Translations under genes and position numbers: made by a program
Notes under the pieces: model-generated
Told to the model about the DNA's origin: nothing
What the model saw: the letters and a program-made list of their open reading frames with translations, nothing else
The model's database searches: none
Assembly (NCBI GenBank): GCA_030616165.1
Contig: JAUWXV010000001.1
Span: forward strand, 23,024 to 87,023
Direction: 5' to 3'
Length of the DNA: 64,000 nt
Source: a bacterium
Lineage (GTDB): Bacteria; SM23-31; JAUVVT01
In this document: positions 33,473 through 43,752 of the stretch, piece by piece
Position numbering within the stretch: position 1 is the stretch's first letter
How the letters are laid out: each line of letters opens with the position of its first letter

Positions 33473-36073
33473 ATGGACTTATTTTTACAAGATGGGGCGA
33501 GGGTAGGAATTATAGGTGGGGGTCCCTCTGGGAGTTTTACGGCTATTCATTTATTGAGCATTGCAGCTTCGCTTAACAAAAAAATTAAGGTATTCATCTT
33601 TGATAAAAAAGATTTTACATCTGGTTTAGGGTGTAATTTTTGTGCAGGCATTCTTTCTAATACACTAATTAAAGAGTTAGTCCAATATAATATTATTATC
33701 CCGCCAGAGATAATCCAAAGAGAGATTAAAGGATACTATTACGAGACGAGAGAGGGGACAGCATATTTCCCAAAGCCATCTACTTCATCAATTTTCAGTG
33801 TGTTCCGAGCAAATGGACCTTGCAGCTCAAAAGAATTATATAACGTTAGTTTTGACTATTTTCTTCTACAAGAAGCGATTAAAAGGGGAGCAAACAAAAT
33901 AGACACCAATATCAATGAAGTCATTTTTCCTTCCACTCCACAGGATCGAGTATCACTTTACTCACAGGAGCAAAATACATATTATGAATTTGAACTGGTA
34001 TTCGGTGCATTTGGAATAAATACTCCTTTTATTAAAGAATTAGAAAAATCAGGAATCGGATACAAAGCCCCAAAATACCTGCATTCTGGTCAGGCTGAGA
34101 TCCCCTACGATATATCTTTGAATAAAAAGTTTCATGACAATGTCACTGTTTTTCTTATTCCTCTCAGGAATTTATACTTCTTTTCCTTTACACCAAAAGC
34201 AGAGTATTTAACGGTTACCGCTATTGGTCCTCATGTTACAAAAGCAATGCTGGAGGAAATATTTACCATTCCGCAGGTTATGAAATATTTTCCAGACAAA
34301 TGGCAGTTCCCATTGGAGTATTGTCACTGTCATCCAAGAATATCTGTTACTATTGCGGAAAATTTCTTCTATCACCGTTTTGTGGTTGTCGGAGATGCTT
34401 GTTGGTCAAGGTATCTCAAGGATGGTATTGCATCTGCATTTTATACCTCAAAATTCGGAGTTGAATGTGCTTTCAAATATGGGATTTCACGTAATGCGTT
34501 CCGGGACAGATACTTTAGGGAAATTACTCGGATGGATAAAGATAATACTGTAGGAAAAATTTTATTTAAAATCCATAATAGATTGAAAAGGTCGCAGACT
34601 GTGCGGGGCTCTCTTTTTTCGATGACCAGAGATTACTATCATAAAACAATTCAGGAAAATGTACGATATATCCTATGGGGTTTATTTACAGGTGATTACT
34701 CTTATAAGAAGATAATGAGAAAATCTTTTAGGATTTCATTTATCGTGCCCTTTATTATAAATATTATTAATGCATACCTGAAGATTATCTTTAATAATCT
34801 GTCAAAAATTAATAAAAAAACAAAATTAAGACCAATAAAAAATCAGAGCAGTAATGTAACAGTGTCAAATTTAGTAAACGGAGATACAATTATTGTTATT
34901 GGTGGGGGACCAGCAGGCACTTCTTGTGCAATACATGCAAAAAAACTTGCTGTAAATAATAATATAGACTTGTCAGTCATATTAATCGAACCTAAAACTT
35001 TTAGCATACATTACAATCAGTGTGTTGGTGTTCTTTCCCCTAGGATAAAACAATTGATGGGAGATATAGGTATAGACTTCCCGGAACATTTAATTCAAAC
35101 AAAAATTCCAGGGTATTATTTGAATGCAAATGGTGAAGAAATATATCTTCCTTCTGATAAACATAACGATATTGGACTTGCTTTAAGGCGGAATGAGTTT
35201 GATGCTTTTATGATAGAGCAGGCTTTGCGGAACGGAGTACAAGTTGTCCGGGGAGAAGTTGTGACATTCGATTATTCAAAAAATGACAAAAAGAATAAAT
35301 TCATTGTTTATTGCAATTCCGGCACTTATAAGTGCAATTTTATTGTAGGTGCTTTTGGTGTCGGGAATGGGATTGCCCTTGATTTTTTTAAAACTTTCCG
35401 GTACCGACCTCCACATATTCTTCAATCAATTGTTTCCAAAATTCATCCTCTGGATAATTTATATATTGATGAAATTTTTGGAAATAATATCCATACTTAT
35501 CTCCCTAAATATAAAGCAATTGAATTTGGAGCAATAACTCCAAAGGGCAACCATTTAACAGTCAATATCGCCGGTGAAAAAATCAGTTTTAAAGATATGG
35601 AATATTTTCTAATGATAGATGAAGTAAAAAAATGGATTCCCCCCCATAAAGAACGAACTTACTTTAAAGGTCAATTCCCAACAAGTCCTGCACATCGATT
35701 CTATGGAGATAATTACTTGATCATAGGTGATGCGGCTGGTTTAGTTCGGCCATTTAAAGGAAAAGGTGTAAATTCAGCAATTCTCTCAGGTAAAATTGCT
35801 GCTGAAACTATCGTGAATTATGGCACAACGGCTCTTGCAATAAAACGAAACTTTGTACAACATCCACAGATACAAAAAATATTAATCGATTATAAATATG
35901 GAAAAATTATAAGAAAATTAACTATTCAGGCTTCACATCATAATCTTTTAAAATATATAATTAATTATGCAAAAAGAAATAAAACGTTCGAAACCGCTCT
36001 ATATAATGCTGTCTCTGCTAACAGACTTTATAAGGATATTATTTTATGTACTTTAAGAAACTTAGTGAGTTAA
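33473..36073 (+). CDS. Duplicated geranylgeranyl-reductase-type flavoprotein
   Basis: 866 residues made of two FAD modules of the geranylgeranyl reductase/FixC family. First module: GIIGGGPSG near residue 13, GLGCNFCAGILS, and GDACWSRYLKDGIASAF. Second (about 470-866): VIGGGPAGTSCAI, NQCVGVLSP, and GDAAGLVRPFKGKGVNSAI. Each half has its own dinucleotide and substrate motifs, so this is a head-to-tail fused duplication. Each half ends with membrane-associating hydrophobic stretches. It opens the cytochrome region, 66 bases before the NapC-like gene; it might pass electrons to quinone or reduce isoprenoid chains. No exact match known to me. Confidence 0.7.
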   Translation: MDLFLQDGARVGIIGGGPSGSFTAIHLLSIAASLNKKIKVFIFDKKDFTSGLGCNFCAGILSNTLIKELVQYNIIIPPEIIQREIKGYYYETREGTAYFPKPSTSSIFSVFRANGPCSSKELYNVSFDYFLLQEAIKRGANKIDTNINEVIFPSTPQDRVSLYSQEQNTYYEFELVFGAFGINTPFIKELEKSGIGYKAPKYLHSGQAEIPYDISLNKKFHDNVTVFLIPLRNLYFFSFTPKAEYLTVTAIGPHVTKAMLEEIFTIPQVMKYFPDKWQFPLEYCHCHPRISVTIAENFFYHRFVVVGDACWSRYLKDGIASAFYTSKFGVECAFKYGISRNAFRDRYFREITRMDKDNTVGKILFKIHNRLKRSQTVRGSLFSMTRDYYHKTIQENVRYILWGLFTGDYSYKKIMRKSFRISFIVPFIINIINAYLKIIFNNLSKINKKTKLRPIKNQSSNVTVSNLVNGDTIIVIGGGPAGTSCAIHAKKLAVNNNIDLSVILIEPKTFSIHYNQCVGVLSPRIKQLMGDIGIDFPEHLIQTKIPGYYLNANGEEIYLPSDKHNDIGLALRRNEFDAFMIEQALRNGVQVVRGEVVTFDYSKNDKKNKFIVYCNSGTYKCNFIVGAFGVGNGIALDFFKTFRYRPPHILQSIVSKIHPLDNLYIDEIFGNNIHTYLPKYKAIEFGAITPKGNHLTVNIAGEKISFKDMEYFLMIDEVKKWIPPHKERTYFKGQFPTSPAHRFYGDNYLIIGDAAGLVRPFKGKGVNSAILSGKIAAETIVNYGTTALAIKRNFVQHPQIQKILIDYKYGKIIRKLTIQASHHNLLKYIINYAKRNKTFETALYNAVSANRLYKDIILCTLRNLVS

Positions 36074-36139
36074 ATTTATCTACTAATAAAAAATCAGCAT
36101 ATGAATATAAAATTAAACTAATTTAAGGAAAATTTTATT

Positions 36140-37648
36140 ATGACAAGGAAATTGCCACCCTTATTGTTAAATCCTATTAGTTTAATAGGGATTCTTATTG
36201 CTTTGACCAGTTTCATTGCCATTATAATTCTCTTTTTTGCTCATATTTTTTTAGCACCTGATAATCCATATATTGGAATAGTCACTTACCTGATTTTCCC
36301 AATCTTTTTAATAATAGGATTACTTATAATTCCCTTCGGTATGTTTATTGAGAGACGGCAACAATTAAAAAGAAAAGGAATAAAAGAACGGCGTCTTCCA
36401 ATTATCGATTTTAACCAGCAAGATCAGAGAAACGCTTTTATACTCTTTTTGATAGTTTTAATTATTTTTATGATATTGAGTGCTGTTGGAAGTTACAGAG
36501 CTTATGTTTTCACCGATTCAGTAGTTTTTTGTGGGAAAATCTGCCATTCTATAATGCATCCTGAATATATTACTTACATGGAGAGCCCTCATGCCCGGGT
36601 GTCATGTGCTGAGTGTCATGTTGGAACAGGAGCCAACTGGTATGCCAAATCAAAGCTTTCCGGTGCATATCAGGTTTATGCTACAATAGCACAAAAATAT
36701 CCTAAGCCTATTCCAACACCTATCAAAAATTTACGACCAGCTCAGGAAACCTGTGAGCAGTGTCACTGGCCAGGGCAATTTTTTGGTGGGAAACAGAAAA
36801 TATTTACTTATTATTTAAGTGATGAAGAAAACACCAAGTATGAAATTAATATGTTAATGAAGGTTGGTGGCGGAAATCCAAAATCCAGTAGAACTTCGGG
36901 TATTCACTGGCATATGAATATTCAGAATAAGATAGAATTTATATCAACGGATAATAAAAACAAAATTATTCCTTGGATTCGTTCTACTAACCTATTAACT
37001 GGGGAAGTAAAAACATTTACTGATGAAGAGAACCCACTATCAGAAGAATTATTGTCAAAGAGTAAGCCTCATGTAATGGATTGTATGGATTGTCATAACC
37101 GACCAACTCATATCTTTAAGTCTCCAAGTCTTTCCGTTAATGAAAAAATTCTATTAAATCGAATTAATAAATCATTACCTGAGGTTAAATATATATCTGT
37201 TGAACTTCTTTCAGATGATTATGAAACAACTGATATTGCAGTGAACACAATTGCCGAAGAGATTTGGAAATTTTACAGAGAAAATTATCCCAAGGTTTTT
37301 GAAAAGGAAAGGGATAGTATAAAACAATCAATCAGAGAATTGCAGGAGATTTATCAGAGGAATATTTTTCCAGAAATGGGTGTAAAGTGGTCAGTTTATC
37401 CTGACCACATTGGACATCTTGATTTCCCGGGTTGTTATAGATGTCATGATAATAAACATATTACGGAATACGGAGACCGACTGGCGAATGATTGTAATCA
37501 ATGTCACACAATTTTGTCGCAGGAGTTTGGAGGCGAAAAAGAAGAGACTCTCGACCCAAAAGGAATAAAATTTAAACATCCAGTTGATATTGGAGATGAC
37601 TGGAAATTAGTAGGATGCCATGAATGTCATACAGGATTAAATCCTTAA
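36140..37648 (+). CDS. NapC/NirT-like membrane heptahaem cytochrome c
   Basis: 502 residues. Three N-terminal membrane helices (about 13-35, 46-66, 96-117) precede the periplasmic part. Seven haem motifs: CGKICH (CxxxCH), CAECH, CEQCH, CMDCH, CYRCH, CNQCH and CHECH. SPHARVSCAECHVG, LSGAYQVYATIAQKYPKPIP and LRPAQETCEQCHWP are typical of the NapC/NirT-related multihaem quinol dehydrogenases of metal- and sulfur-respiring bacteria. It would exchange electrons between the quinone pool and periplasmic cytochromes. It converges on the NrfD operon, whose end is 81 bases away. Confidence 0.85.
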   Translation: MTRKLPPLLLNPISLIGILIALTSFIAIIILFFAHIFLAPDNPYIGIVTYLIFPIFLIIGLLIIPFGMFIERRQQLKRKGIKERRLPIIDFNQQDQRNAFILFLIVLIIFMILSAVGSYRAYVFTDSVVFCGKICHSIMHPEYITYMESPHARVSCAECHVGTGANWYAKSKLSGAYQVYATIAQKYPKPIPTPIKNLRPAQETCEQCHWPGQFFGGKQKIFTYYLSDEENTKYEINMLMKVGGGNPKSSRTSGIHWHMNIQNKIEFISTDNKNKIIPWIRSTNLLTGEVKTFTDEENPLSEELLSKSKPHVMDCMDCHNRPTHIFKSPSLSVNEKILLNRINKSLPEVKYISVELLSDDYETTDIAVNTIAEEIWKFYRENYPKVFEKERDSIKQSIRELQEIYQRNIFPEMGVKWSVYPDHIGHLDFPGCYRCHDNKHITEYGDRLANDCNQCHTILSQEFGGEKEETLDPKGIKFKHPVDIGDDWKLVGCHECHTGLNP

Positions 37649-37729
37649 AGCAAGTTTTAATAAAAATATAATTTACAATTTTTTATAAATATTATATATC
37701 GGACTCGATGTTTATCTGTCAATTAGATT

Positions 37730-38956
37730 TTATTGAGAAGATTCCTTTGCAATAGAAGACAGAGGTGTTGTTGCAGCTTCAGGCCATGGCGGAAGGATTT
37801 TTATGATTATATACAATACGAATAGTGGAAGAAATAATAATGCAATGGATATCAAAAGACCTTCGATTCCTAAAAGTTCCATCTTATAATGGGTTAGTCC
37901 TCGAAGGCTTTTCGAGAATAATTGACCACCTATCACGACGTTCCACCTTGTGCTGAATATCCCAATTTGAACTAAAATTGCCGCTCCAAAATAGATTAAC
38001 CTACGTAACTCATCGGGGAGCCGGAATAGTTTTACAGATGCTAATGAACCCAAAGGCAGTAAAGTTCCCAGGAGTATTTGAATTACAACAAGACTTATAA
38101 ACAATTTTTGTGATATCAACTGGCCTAAAATGTGGATGGATTCAACAGACTCATACATCCGGTGGATAAAATCCAGGGTCTCGAGAGAAATATCAAGTAT
38201 CATCGCATACAGCAGAAATGACGCCAGTTTGTCCATGCATGCCATATCGATTGGTTTCCAACGAAAAAGGGTTGTTACACCATATATCAGGATCATCAAC
38301 GCGATTCCTGAAACAATAGCCGAAAACAGAAATACAATAGGCATCAACACGCTGCTCCACCAGGGATTTGCCTTCACGGAGCCAAAAATAAAACCTACAT
38401 ATCCATGCAGTAAAAATGCTGACGGGATACCGATTATGGTAATAAACTTTCCTGCTTTACGGTCAAATCGTATTGCCTTTTCGGACAGGTCCAGTGAGCC
38501 TAATGAAAGAAGATAGTACATATACTTTCGCCATCCTTTTTTACTCCGAGCCCAATAAACGATGTCCTTCCTATAATCAAACCATATTTCGAGCATTAAC
38601 ACTATCATCAAGTACCAGGCGTAAACAAATCCGAACATTGCCATTGCTGACTTTAATTGAGGAGTGAGAAAAATTTCAATTGACCGTTCGGGGTAACTAA
38701 GGTGTGCAAGGAGCGGAAGTGGGGCTATGATCAGAAATGCCAGCGCAGTCAACATAGACAGGCGGTATGTAGGTTGAACTTCTTTTACTTCAAAAACACG
38801 CTCCAGTGAAGCAAGGATGAATGCCCCTGCGACAAGCCCTGTGATATATGGATATACGACTATCAAAATCCCCCAATGGAGTTCCACCTCGTTTGGATAA
38901 ATATACCCAACCACTTGTTTTAAGATTGGCTGTAGTTGTTCGATTAAATTTTCCAT
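37730..38956 (-). CDS. NrfD/PsrC-type quinone-interacting membrane subunit
   Basis: 408 residues, about ten membrane helices. WGILIVVYPYITGLVAGAFILASLERVF is the family opening helix with the conserved GxxxG region; LAHLSYPERSIEIFL and NPWWSSVLMPIVFLFSAIVSGIAL are also typical. NrfD proteins oxidise or reduce quinones and pass electrons to a membrane-attached ferredoxin, here encoded two bases upstream, and from it to the octahaem cytochrome. Last gene of a three-gene unit on the minus strand. Confidence 0.87.
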   Translation of the reverse strand: MENLIEQLQPILKQVVGYIYPNEVELHWGILIVVYPYITGLVAGAFILASLERVFEVKEVQPTYRLSMLTALAFLIIAPLPLLAHLSYPERSIEIFLTPQLKSAMAMFGFVYAWYLMIVLMLEIWFDYRKDIVYWARSKKGWRKYMYYLLSLGSLDLSEKAIRFDRKAGKFITIIGIPSAFLLHGYVGFIFGSVKANPWWSSVLMPIVFLFSAIVSGIALMILIYGVTTLFRWKPIDMACMDKLASFLLYAMILDISLETLDFIHRMYESVESIHILGQLISQKLFISLVVIQILLGTLLPLGSLASVKLFRLPDELRRLIYFGAAILVQIGIFSTRWNVVIGGQLFSKSLRGLTHYKMELLGIEGLLISIALLFLPLFVLYIIIKILPPWPEAATTPLSSIAKESSQ

Positions 38957-38958
38957 AA

Positions 38959-39717
38959 TTATCTCACTTCCCCATCCAAGTTAGCGTAATAAATTTTTGG
39001 TTCCGTATTAAGATGAGGTTTCAGAACCTGGACTTTGTTGAAACGCATGAATCGGGCTAATAGGCTGCTGCGCAAACCGATCTCGCCAAATATCCTCGCT
39101 TCGGTTGGACAAACTTCAACACAAGCGGGCTTTAGACCCCGGGATAAACGATGATAGCAGAATGTACATTTTTCCGCCGTACTGGTCACAGGGTTAAGAA
39201 ACCTTGCTCCGTACGGACATGCCTGAATACAATAACGACACCCGAGGCAGTAATCTTTATCGATCAATATCACTCCATCCTTAGTGATAAATGTAGCACC
39301 TACCGGACATACCTGCACGCATGGTGGATTAGCACACTGGTTGCACAATTTTGGCACAAAGAAGGTCCGCATGATCTCATTTTCGGCAACCATTTCAGGA
39401 AAACCCTCACTTCCCCCATTTGGGCTATCAACCTGTGCTGTCCCATCAATAAGAATTATGTACCGCTCAACCCAAGTCCGGAAAAAGAATGGTTCACGAG
39501 GTACATCATTTTCCCGCTTACATGCATCTACACACTGTCCACAACCGATGCACTTGTCGACCTGAATTCCCATCCCGTATTGATGTATTGGTTCATTATC
39601 ATTTGATGAATCAGAATCTTCTGAAGCAGGAGACCCGAATAATAACAGTACGGTTCCTACAAGTGTGCTTTCCCGTAGAAACTCTCGGCGATTCATCAAT
39701 TCACGTTTCTTTTTCAT
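38959..39717 (-). CDS. Tat-exported four-cluster ferredoxin (NrfC/HybA/DsrO type)
   Basis: 252 residues from the ATG at 39717, which overlaps the cytochrome stop (TGATG); a longer frame to 39759 would run into that gene. MNRREFLRES is a twin-arginine signal. Ferredoxin motifs: CIGCGQCVDACKRE, CNQCANPPCVQVCPVGA, CLGCRYCIQACPYGA, and CTFCYHRLSRGLKPACVEVCPTEA; these supply four [4Fe-4S] clusters. It would sit on the periplasmic face, bridging the NrfD-type protein and the octahaem cytochrome. Confidence 0.9.
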   Translation of the reverse strand: MKKKRELMNRREFLRESTLVGTVLLLFGSPASEDSDSSNDNEPIHQYGMGIQVDKCIGCGQCVDACKRENDVPREPFFFRTWVERYIILIDGTAQVDSPNGGSEGFPEMVAENEIMRTFFVPKLCNQCANPPCVQVCPVGATFITKDGVILIDKDYCLGCRYCIQACPYGARFLNPVTSTAEKCTFCYHRLSRGLKPACVEVCPTEARIFGEIGLRSSLLARFMRFNKVQVLKPHLNTEPKIYYANLDGEVR

Positions 39718-40502
39718 CAGCGCACCTCCGGATAATGTGGATAATGACATTGCCAGCACGCATGATCAGGCTCATGTGACTGAAGGTCCACCCGCGGTAT
39801 TTCCCCGGCACTTTCTGCATTTTCTCCATGACAACCACCGCAAAATGTTCTCTTCCGTGGTTTACTGGGACGAAATGACCGGGGATCTTTTTTATGTGCT
39901 TCAGGAGCAGAGTGACACTGGGTACACTCCAGGGCAGCATGGTGTGAGACAGCTTTTGTCCGCGCAATTTCCCCGTGACATGCTCCACATTCCTCAGGGG
40001 GTTGCGGAGGTTTGGGATCATGGGGTTCGTGACAAGACATACAGGGTTCTAAAGGATTATGTGTGACTATATTAATTTGGGGGAATCCCGTTGGCTTGGA
40101 CGCATTATATATATGACAGAGGGGACATAAACCCCGCTGACGTGGAGCCGAAGGAGTATTTTCGCTGGGATCCTCAACATGGTTTGCACCTGGCCCATGG
40201 CATACTTCGCAGGCAACATTCTGATGATAAGATGTTTGTTTTAACGCTACATATTCATCGTGACACTCTGAACACGCTTCCTGCCCAGCATAATGGATTG
40301 GAAGAGCTAATATAGAATCTATGGCAGCTGCTCGGTAGTGTCCCTCTTTTACAAAGGTGGGCGGCATTAAGTAATTCCGGACGGTAATGAGCATTATCAC
40401 TAAAATAATAAAAATAATAAGTAAGCGTTTTATTTGGTCTGGAAAAGGAATTGATTTCCAGCCCGGCATTCTTAATTCTGGACGAAATCGAAAATTTAAC
40501 AT
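39717..40502 (-). CDS. Membrane-anchored octahaem cytochrome c
   Basis: 261 residues from the ATG at 40502; a longer frame begins at 40583, and neither start has a clear RBS. One N-terminal helix (LLIIFIILVIMLITVRNYL) anchors a periplasmic domain with eight CxxCH motifs: CSECH, CEVCH, CPLCH, CMSCH, CGACH, CTQCH, CGGCH, CWQCH. The GxCPLCHIYNASKPTGFPQI stretch and dispersed His ligands resemble the cytochromes of NrfD/ferredoxin quinone oxidoreductases. First gene of the three-gene unit; divergent from the Rieske gene. Confidence 0.85.
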   Translation of the reverse strand: MLNFRFRPELRMPGWKSIPFPDQIKRLLIIFIILVIMLITVRNYLMPPTFVKEGHYRAAAIDSILALPIHYAGQEACSECHDEYVALKQTSYHQNVACEVCHGPGANHVEDPSENTPSAPRQRGLCPLCHIYNASKPTGFPQINIVTHNPLEPCMSCHEPHDPKPPQPPEECGACHGEIARTKAVSHHAALECTQCHSAPEAHKKDPRSFRPSKPRKRTFCGGCHGENAESAGEIPRVDLQSHEPDHACWQCHYPHYPEVR

Positions 40503-40929
40503 GTTTTTTGTCTGAATCAGCTTTTTAATATCAATTAAGTAATGAAAAACGAGATAATGAAAAATTTCATGGAATTTTAACAAATTCAGTAAAATGAGAA
40601 AATCTATACGAATTTGGAACTTATATCACTTGACTATTGTTAATCATTTGAAATTGTAATTTTCAATAAAAGATTTATATTTTGAAAAAAATATGGAGAA
40701 ATTTTGAAAATTGTTAAAAAATTTGACATACAACCCCAAATGAAAATATGTATTATCAATCCCTTTTTATAATTGTATAAATTATATAAATAATATAAAA
40801 TATTTTAAATTAAATATCAATAATTTTTTTATTAATATTTTTTATAATTTATATATTTTATTTATCTTGACTTTTTTAAAAAAAAATTATATTATTAAGA
40901 AAAATTTCATACTTAATAACCAAACGATA
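40503..40929. other. Divergent intergenic region between two redox operons
   Basis: Very AT-rich, no gene seen. It carries a promoter candidate for the Rieske operon (40723-40752) and presumably one for the octahaem operon that I could not place. Confidence 0.5.
40723..40752 (+). promoter_or_regulatory. Promoter candidate of the Rieske/cytochrome b operon
   Basis: TTGACA (40723-40728), 18 bases, TATGTA (40747-40752); a weaker -10 and longer spacing than in other promoters here. It leaves a leader of about 170 bases. Confidence 0.4.
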
Positions 40930-41370
40930 ATGGAAGAGAGAAACACATCAAGAAAGAGTTTTATTAATTACCTGTTAGGCGGTGGTTTTACTCTTGTCGC
41001 AGCTTCTTTCTTATATCCAATAGTGAGGTTCGTGCTCCCTCCAAAATCGACCGAAGCAGAACCTATGGCAGTATCTGCTGGCAAGGTTGGCGAGATGCAT
41101 TTAAATTCTGGGAAGATATTTAAATTTGGAAGAAAACCTGGTCTGCTTATTTATACAGAACAGGGTGAATATCAGGCATTTATGGCAACCTGTACACATC
41201 TTGACTGCATTGTGCAATTCCGAAATGATTCTGAAAGCATCTGGTGTGCTTGCCATAATGGATATTATGACCTTAATGGAAATAATATATCTGGTCCGCC
41301 CCCAAGACCCTTAGAAAGACTGAATGTTTTTATAAAAGATGATGATATAATGGTTTCAAAAATTACTTAA
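40930..41370 (+). CDS. Rieske [2Fe-2S] protein
   Basis: 146 residues from the ATG at 40930; an upstream frame from a TTG (40867) adds only an AT-rich artefactual stretch. A single N-terminal helix ([21 protein letters not shown]) acts as anchor or Tat-like signal (SRKSF rather than RR). CTHLDC and CACHNGYY give the two Cys-His pairs. [10 protein letters not shown] after them is the Pro-rich loop. It moves electrons from quinol at cytochrome b to a c-type cytochrome; cytochrome b is encoded one base downstream. Confidence 0.92.
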   Translation: MEERNTSRKSFINYLLGGGFTLVAASFLYPIVRFVLPPKSTEAEPMAVSAGKVGEMHLNSGKIFKFGRKPGLLIYTEQGEYQAFMATCTHLDCIVQFRNDSESIWCACHNGYYDLNGNNISGPPPRPLERLNVFIKDDDIMVSKIT

Positions 41371-41371
41371 A

Positions 41372-42445
41372 ATGAAGACCTACACAACCAATCTCATTAA
41401 TTGGCTTGATAAAAGATACAACATAAAAGAAATAATAGGATTTATTACAGAAAAGAAGGTCCCTATTTACAAACACACTATCTGGTATTATATGGGAGGG
41501 ATAACCCTTCTTTTTTTTATCATTCAGGTTTTAACTGGCATACTTCTTCTTCTCTATTACCGACCTACTCCTGAGGAGGCATTTGAAAGTGTTCAATTTA
41601 TTATGACACAGGTTCACTACGGATGGCTTATCCGCTCTATTCACAGTTGGTCAGCAAATCTTATGATTCTTTTTGCATTTATACATATGTTCAGTGTATT
41701 ACTCCTGAAATCTTACAGACCTCCACGTGAACTAACATGGGTAACCGGTGTGCTGTTAATGTATATATCTCTTGCTTTTGGCTTCACGGGTTATCTCCTT
41801 CCGTGGAATGAATTGTCCTTTTTTGCCACAAAAGTTGGTACTGACATAGCGGGAGTTATTCCTTTTATTGGAAAATTCATTATTAGATTCCTGAGAGGTG
41901 GAGAAGACGTTACAGGAGCGACCTTGACGAGACTCTTTGGATTTCATGTTGCTGTCCTTCCAGGAGTAATCATTGTGATTTTGGTTATACATTTATTGAT
42001 GGTTCAACGACAGGGAATGAGCAAACCGATAGGCTTAAAAGAAGTGAAGAAGGGGATGCTATTTTTCCCGGACTTTTTTTTAAGAGACCTTTTAGGATGG
42101 CTATTTGCAGTTGGGATTCTTGCAGCTCTGGCTGCTATCTTTCCCTGGGAACTGGGGCAGAAGGCAGACCCATTTTCATCTGCTCCAGAAGGCATCGCGC
42201 CTGAATGGTATTTTTTATTTATGTTTCAAACATTAAAATTCTTCCCCGCAAGAATATTAATTTTAGACGGCGAAGTGATTGCAGTCTTTATTTTCGCAGC
42301 ACTCGGAATATTCTGGATTCTAATCCCATTTCTTGATACTAAAGCCAGAAGGGAACAAAAAAGCCCGATATTTACAACTATAGGTATTTTTGCAATTCTA
42401 TACGTGGGGATAATTACTATACTTTCTTATTTTGTATTTAAGTAA
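41372..42445 (+). CDS. Cytochrome b of a bc/b6f-like complex (fused b6 and subunit IV)
   Basis: 357 residues, about seven or eight helices. The b-haem His pairs are in [22 protein letters not shown] and the region around [41 protein letters not shown] is the Qo-side PW(N) motif; [23 protein letters not shown] near the C-terminus contains the PEWY Qo motif. The shorter length and lack of a full last third resemble b6-subunit IV fusions. It oxidises menaquinol and passes electrons to Rieske and the 9-haem cytochrome encoded next (TAATG overlap). Confidence 0.92.
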   Translation: MKTYTTNLINWLDKRYNIKEIIGFITEKKVPIYKHTIWYYMGGITLLFFIIQVLTGILLLLYYRPTPEEAFESVQFIMTQVHYGWLIRSIHSWSANLMILFAFIHMFSVLLLKSYRPPRELTWVTGVLLMYISLAFGFTGYLLPWNELSFFATKVGTDIAGVIPFIGKFIIRFLRGGEDVTGATLTRLFGFHVAVLPGVIIVILVIHLLMVQRQGMSKPIGLKEVKKGMLFFPDFFLRDLLGWLFAVGILAALAAIFPWELGQKADPFSSAPEGIAPEWYFLFMFQTLKFFPARILILDGEVIAVFIFAALGIFWILIPFLDTKARREQKSPIFTTIGIFAILYVGIITILSYFVFK

Positions 42446-43752
42446 TGTATTCGCATAATCTTATGAAAAATATTATTAGACATTTCAACATTATTTACAT
42501 ACTATTTTTATTTATTTTTCTCTTCCCCGCTATATATTTATTTCCACAAGAAAGGCACAATAATTGTATCGAATGCCACAGTAAATTCGAAGAAGAAGAG
42601 ACATCGCCAACCATTGAATTTAAAAATGATATCCATAATACAAGTGGTATGTTATGTTCTGACTGTCATGGTGGAGACCCGGAAATAAATGCAGGTGGAA
42701 ATCAAGAACTTGCTATGAATCCTAAAAAAGGATATAAACCACCTCCGGGTCATAACGAAATCCCCGAATTCTGTGCAAGATGCCATTCTGATTTTGAATA
42801 TATGAAAAAATTTAATCCCAATATAAGAGTAGACCAATATGAAAATTATTTAACAAGTCAACACGGGAAATTACTGGCAAAGGGAGATGATAAAGTAGCT
42901 AATTGTGTTAGTTGTCATAAAACCCACGGGATTCGAAAAAAAACAAACCCTGCCTCAGCCGTTTTTGCAAACAAAATTCCGGAAACTTGTAGTAAATGCC
43001 ACTCAGACCCGGAATATATGAAGGAATATAAAATCCTGACTAACCAGTTGGAAATGTATAAAAAAAGTGTTCACGGGGAATTTTTATTGGAAAAAGGGGA
43101 CTTAAATGCTCCTGCTTGCAATGACTGCCACGGAAATCACGGTGCCGCTCCCCCGGGTGTCGAATCTGTACACAATGTCTGCGGAGTATGTCACTCAGGA
43201 AATAATCAGTTGTTCTTAAAAAGTTCTCATAAAAAATACTTTGATGAATTTGGCTTTCCAGAATGTGCATCATGTCATGAACATCATTTAATAAAAAAAC
43301 TTACAGAAGAATCTCTCGGGGTTGGAGACCAATCTGTTTGCGGAATTTGTCATACACAAGAAGATGAAGGAGGTATAATCGCTGTTGAAATGAAAAATAT
43401 TATCGAAAATTTTTCTGCACTGCGGGATACTTGCCAAATATTGTCCGAAGAGGTAGAAAGGAAGGGTATGCCCGTTAATGAAATAAAATACCAGATGAAC
43501 AATGTTGACTCTGAACTGTTAAAAGCAAGAAATATAGTGCATAGTTTTTCTCTGGAAAATATAAAACAAATAACTGAAGAAGGAACAAAACTTGCCATCT
43601 CTGTAAAAAAAATGGCAAATGATGAATTAAAAGAATATCAAATTAGGAGAATAGGACTGGCTGTCTCGCTTTTCTTTATTTTTTTAGCGGGAACCGCCCT
43701 CTATTTGAAAATCAAGAAGATAGACAAAAAAAATATAATAAATTCTTTTTAA
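42445..43752 (+). CDS. Nine-haem cytochrome c subunit of the bc-like complex
   Basis: 435 residues. Signal/anchor helix (about 14-34), nine CxxCH motifs (CIECH, CSDCH, CARCH, CVSCH, CSKCH, CNDCH, CGVCH, CASCH, CGICH), a helical stretch of about 100 residues without haem, and a C-terminal membrane helix (IGLAVSLFFIFLAGTALYL). The haem-free coiled region after motif nine is like the cytochrome c3-type subunits of quinol-oxidising multihaem complexes. It replaces cytochrome c1. The start shares a base with the cytochrome b stop, so the three genes form one unit. Confidence 0.85.
   Translation: MYSHNLMKNIIRHFNIIYILFLFIFLFPAIYLFPQERHNNCIECHSKFEEEETSPTIEFKNDIHNTSGMLCSDCHGGDPEINAGGNQELAMNPKKGYKPPPGHNEIPEFCARCHSDFEYMKKFNPNIRVDQYENYLTSQHGKLLAKGDDKVANCVSCHKTHGIRKKTNPASAVFANKIPETCSKCHSDPEYMKEYKILTNQLEMYKKSVHGEFLLEKGDLNAPACNDCHGNHGAAPPGVESVHNVCGVCHSGNNQLFLKSSHKKYFDEFGFPECASCHEHHLIKKLTEESLGVGDQSVCGICHTQEDEGGIIAVEMKNIIENFSALRDTCQILSEEVERKGMPVNEIKYQMNNVDSELLKARNIVHSFSLENIKQITEEGTKLAISVKKMANDELKEYQIRRIGLAVSLFFIFLAGTALYLKIKKIDKKNIINSF

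Noticed and set aside
39718-39759. Longer N-terminus for the exported ferredoxin
   Set aside because: It overlaps the end of the octahaem cytochrome gene; the start at 39717 gives a TGATG junction and a proper Tat signal.
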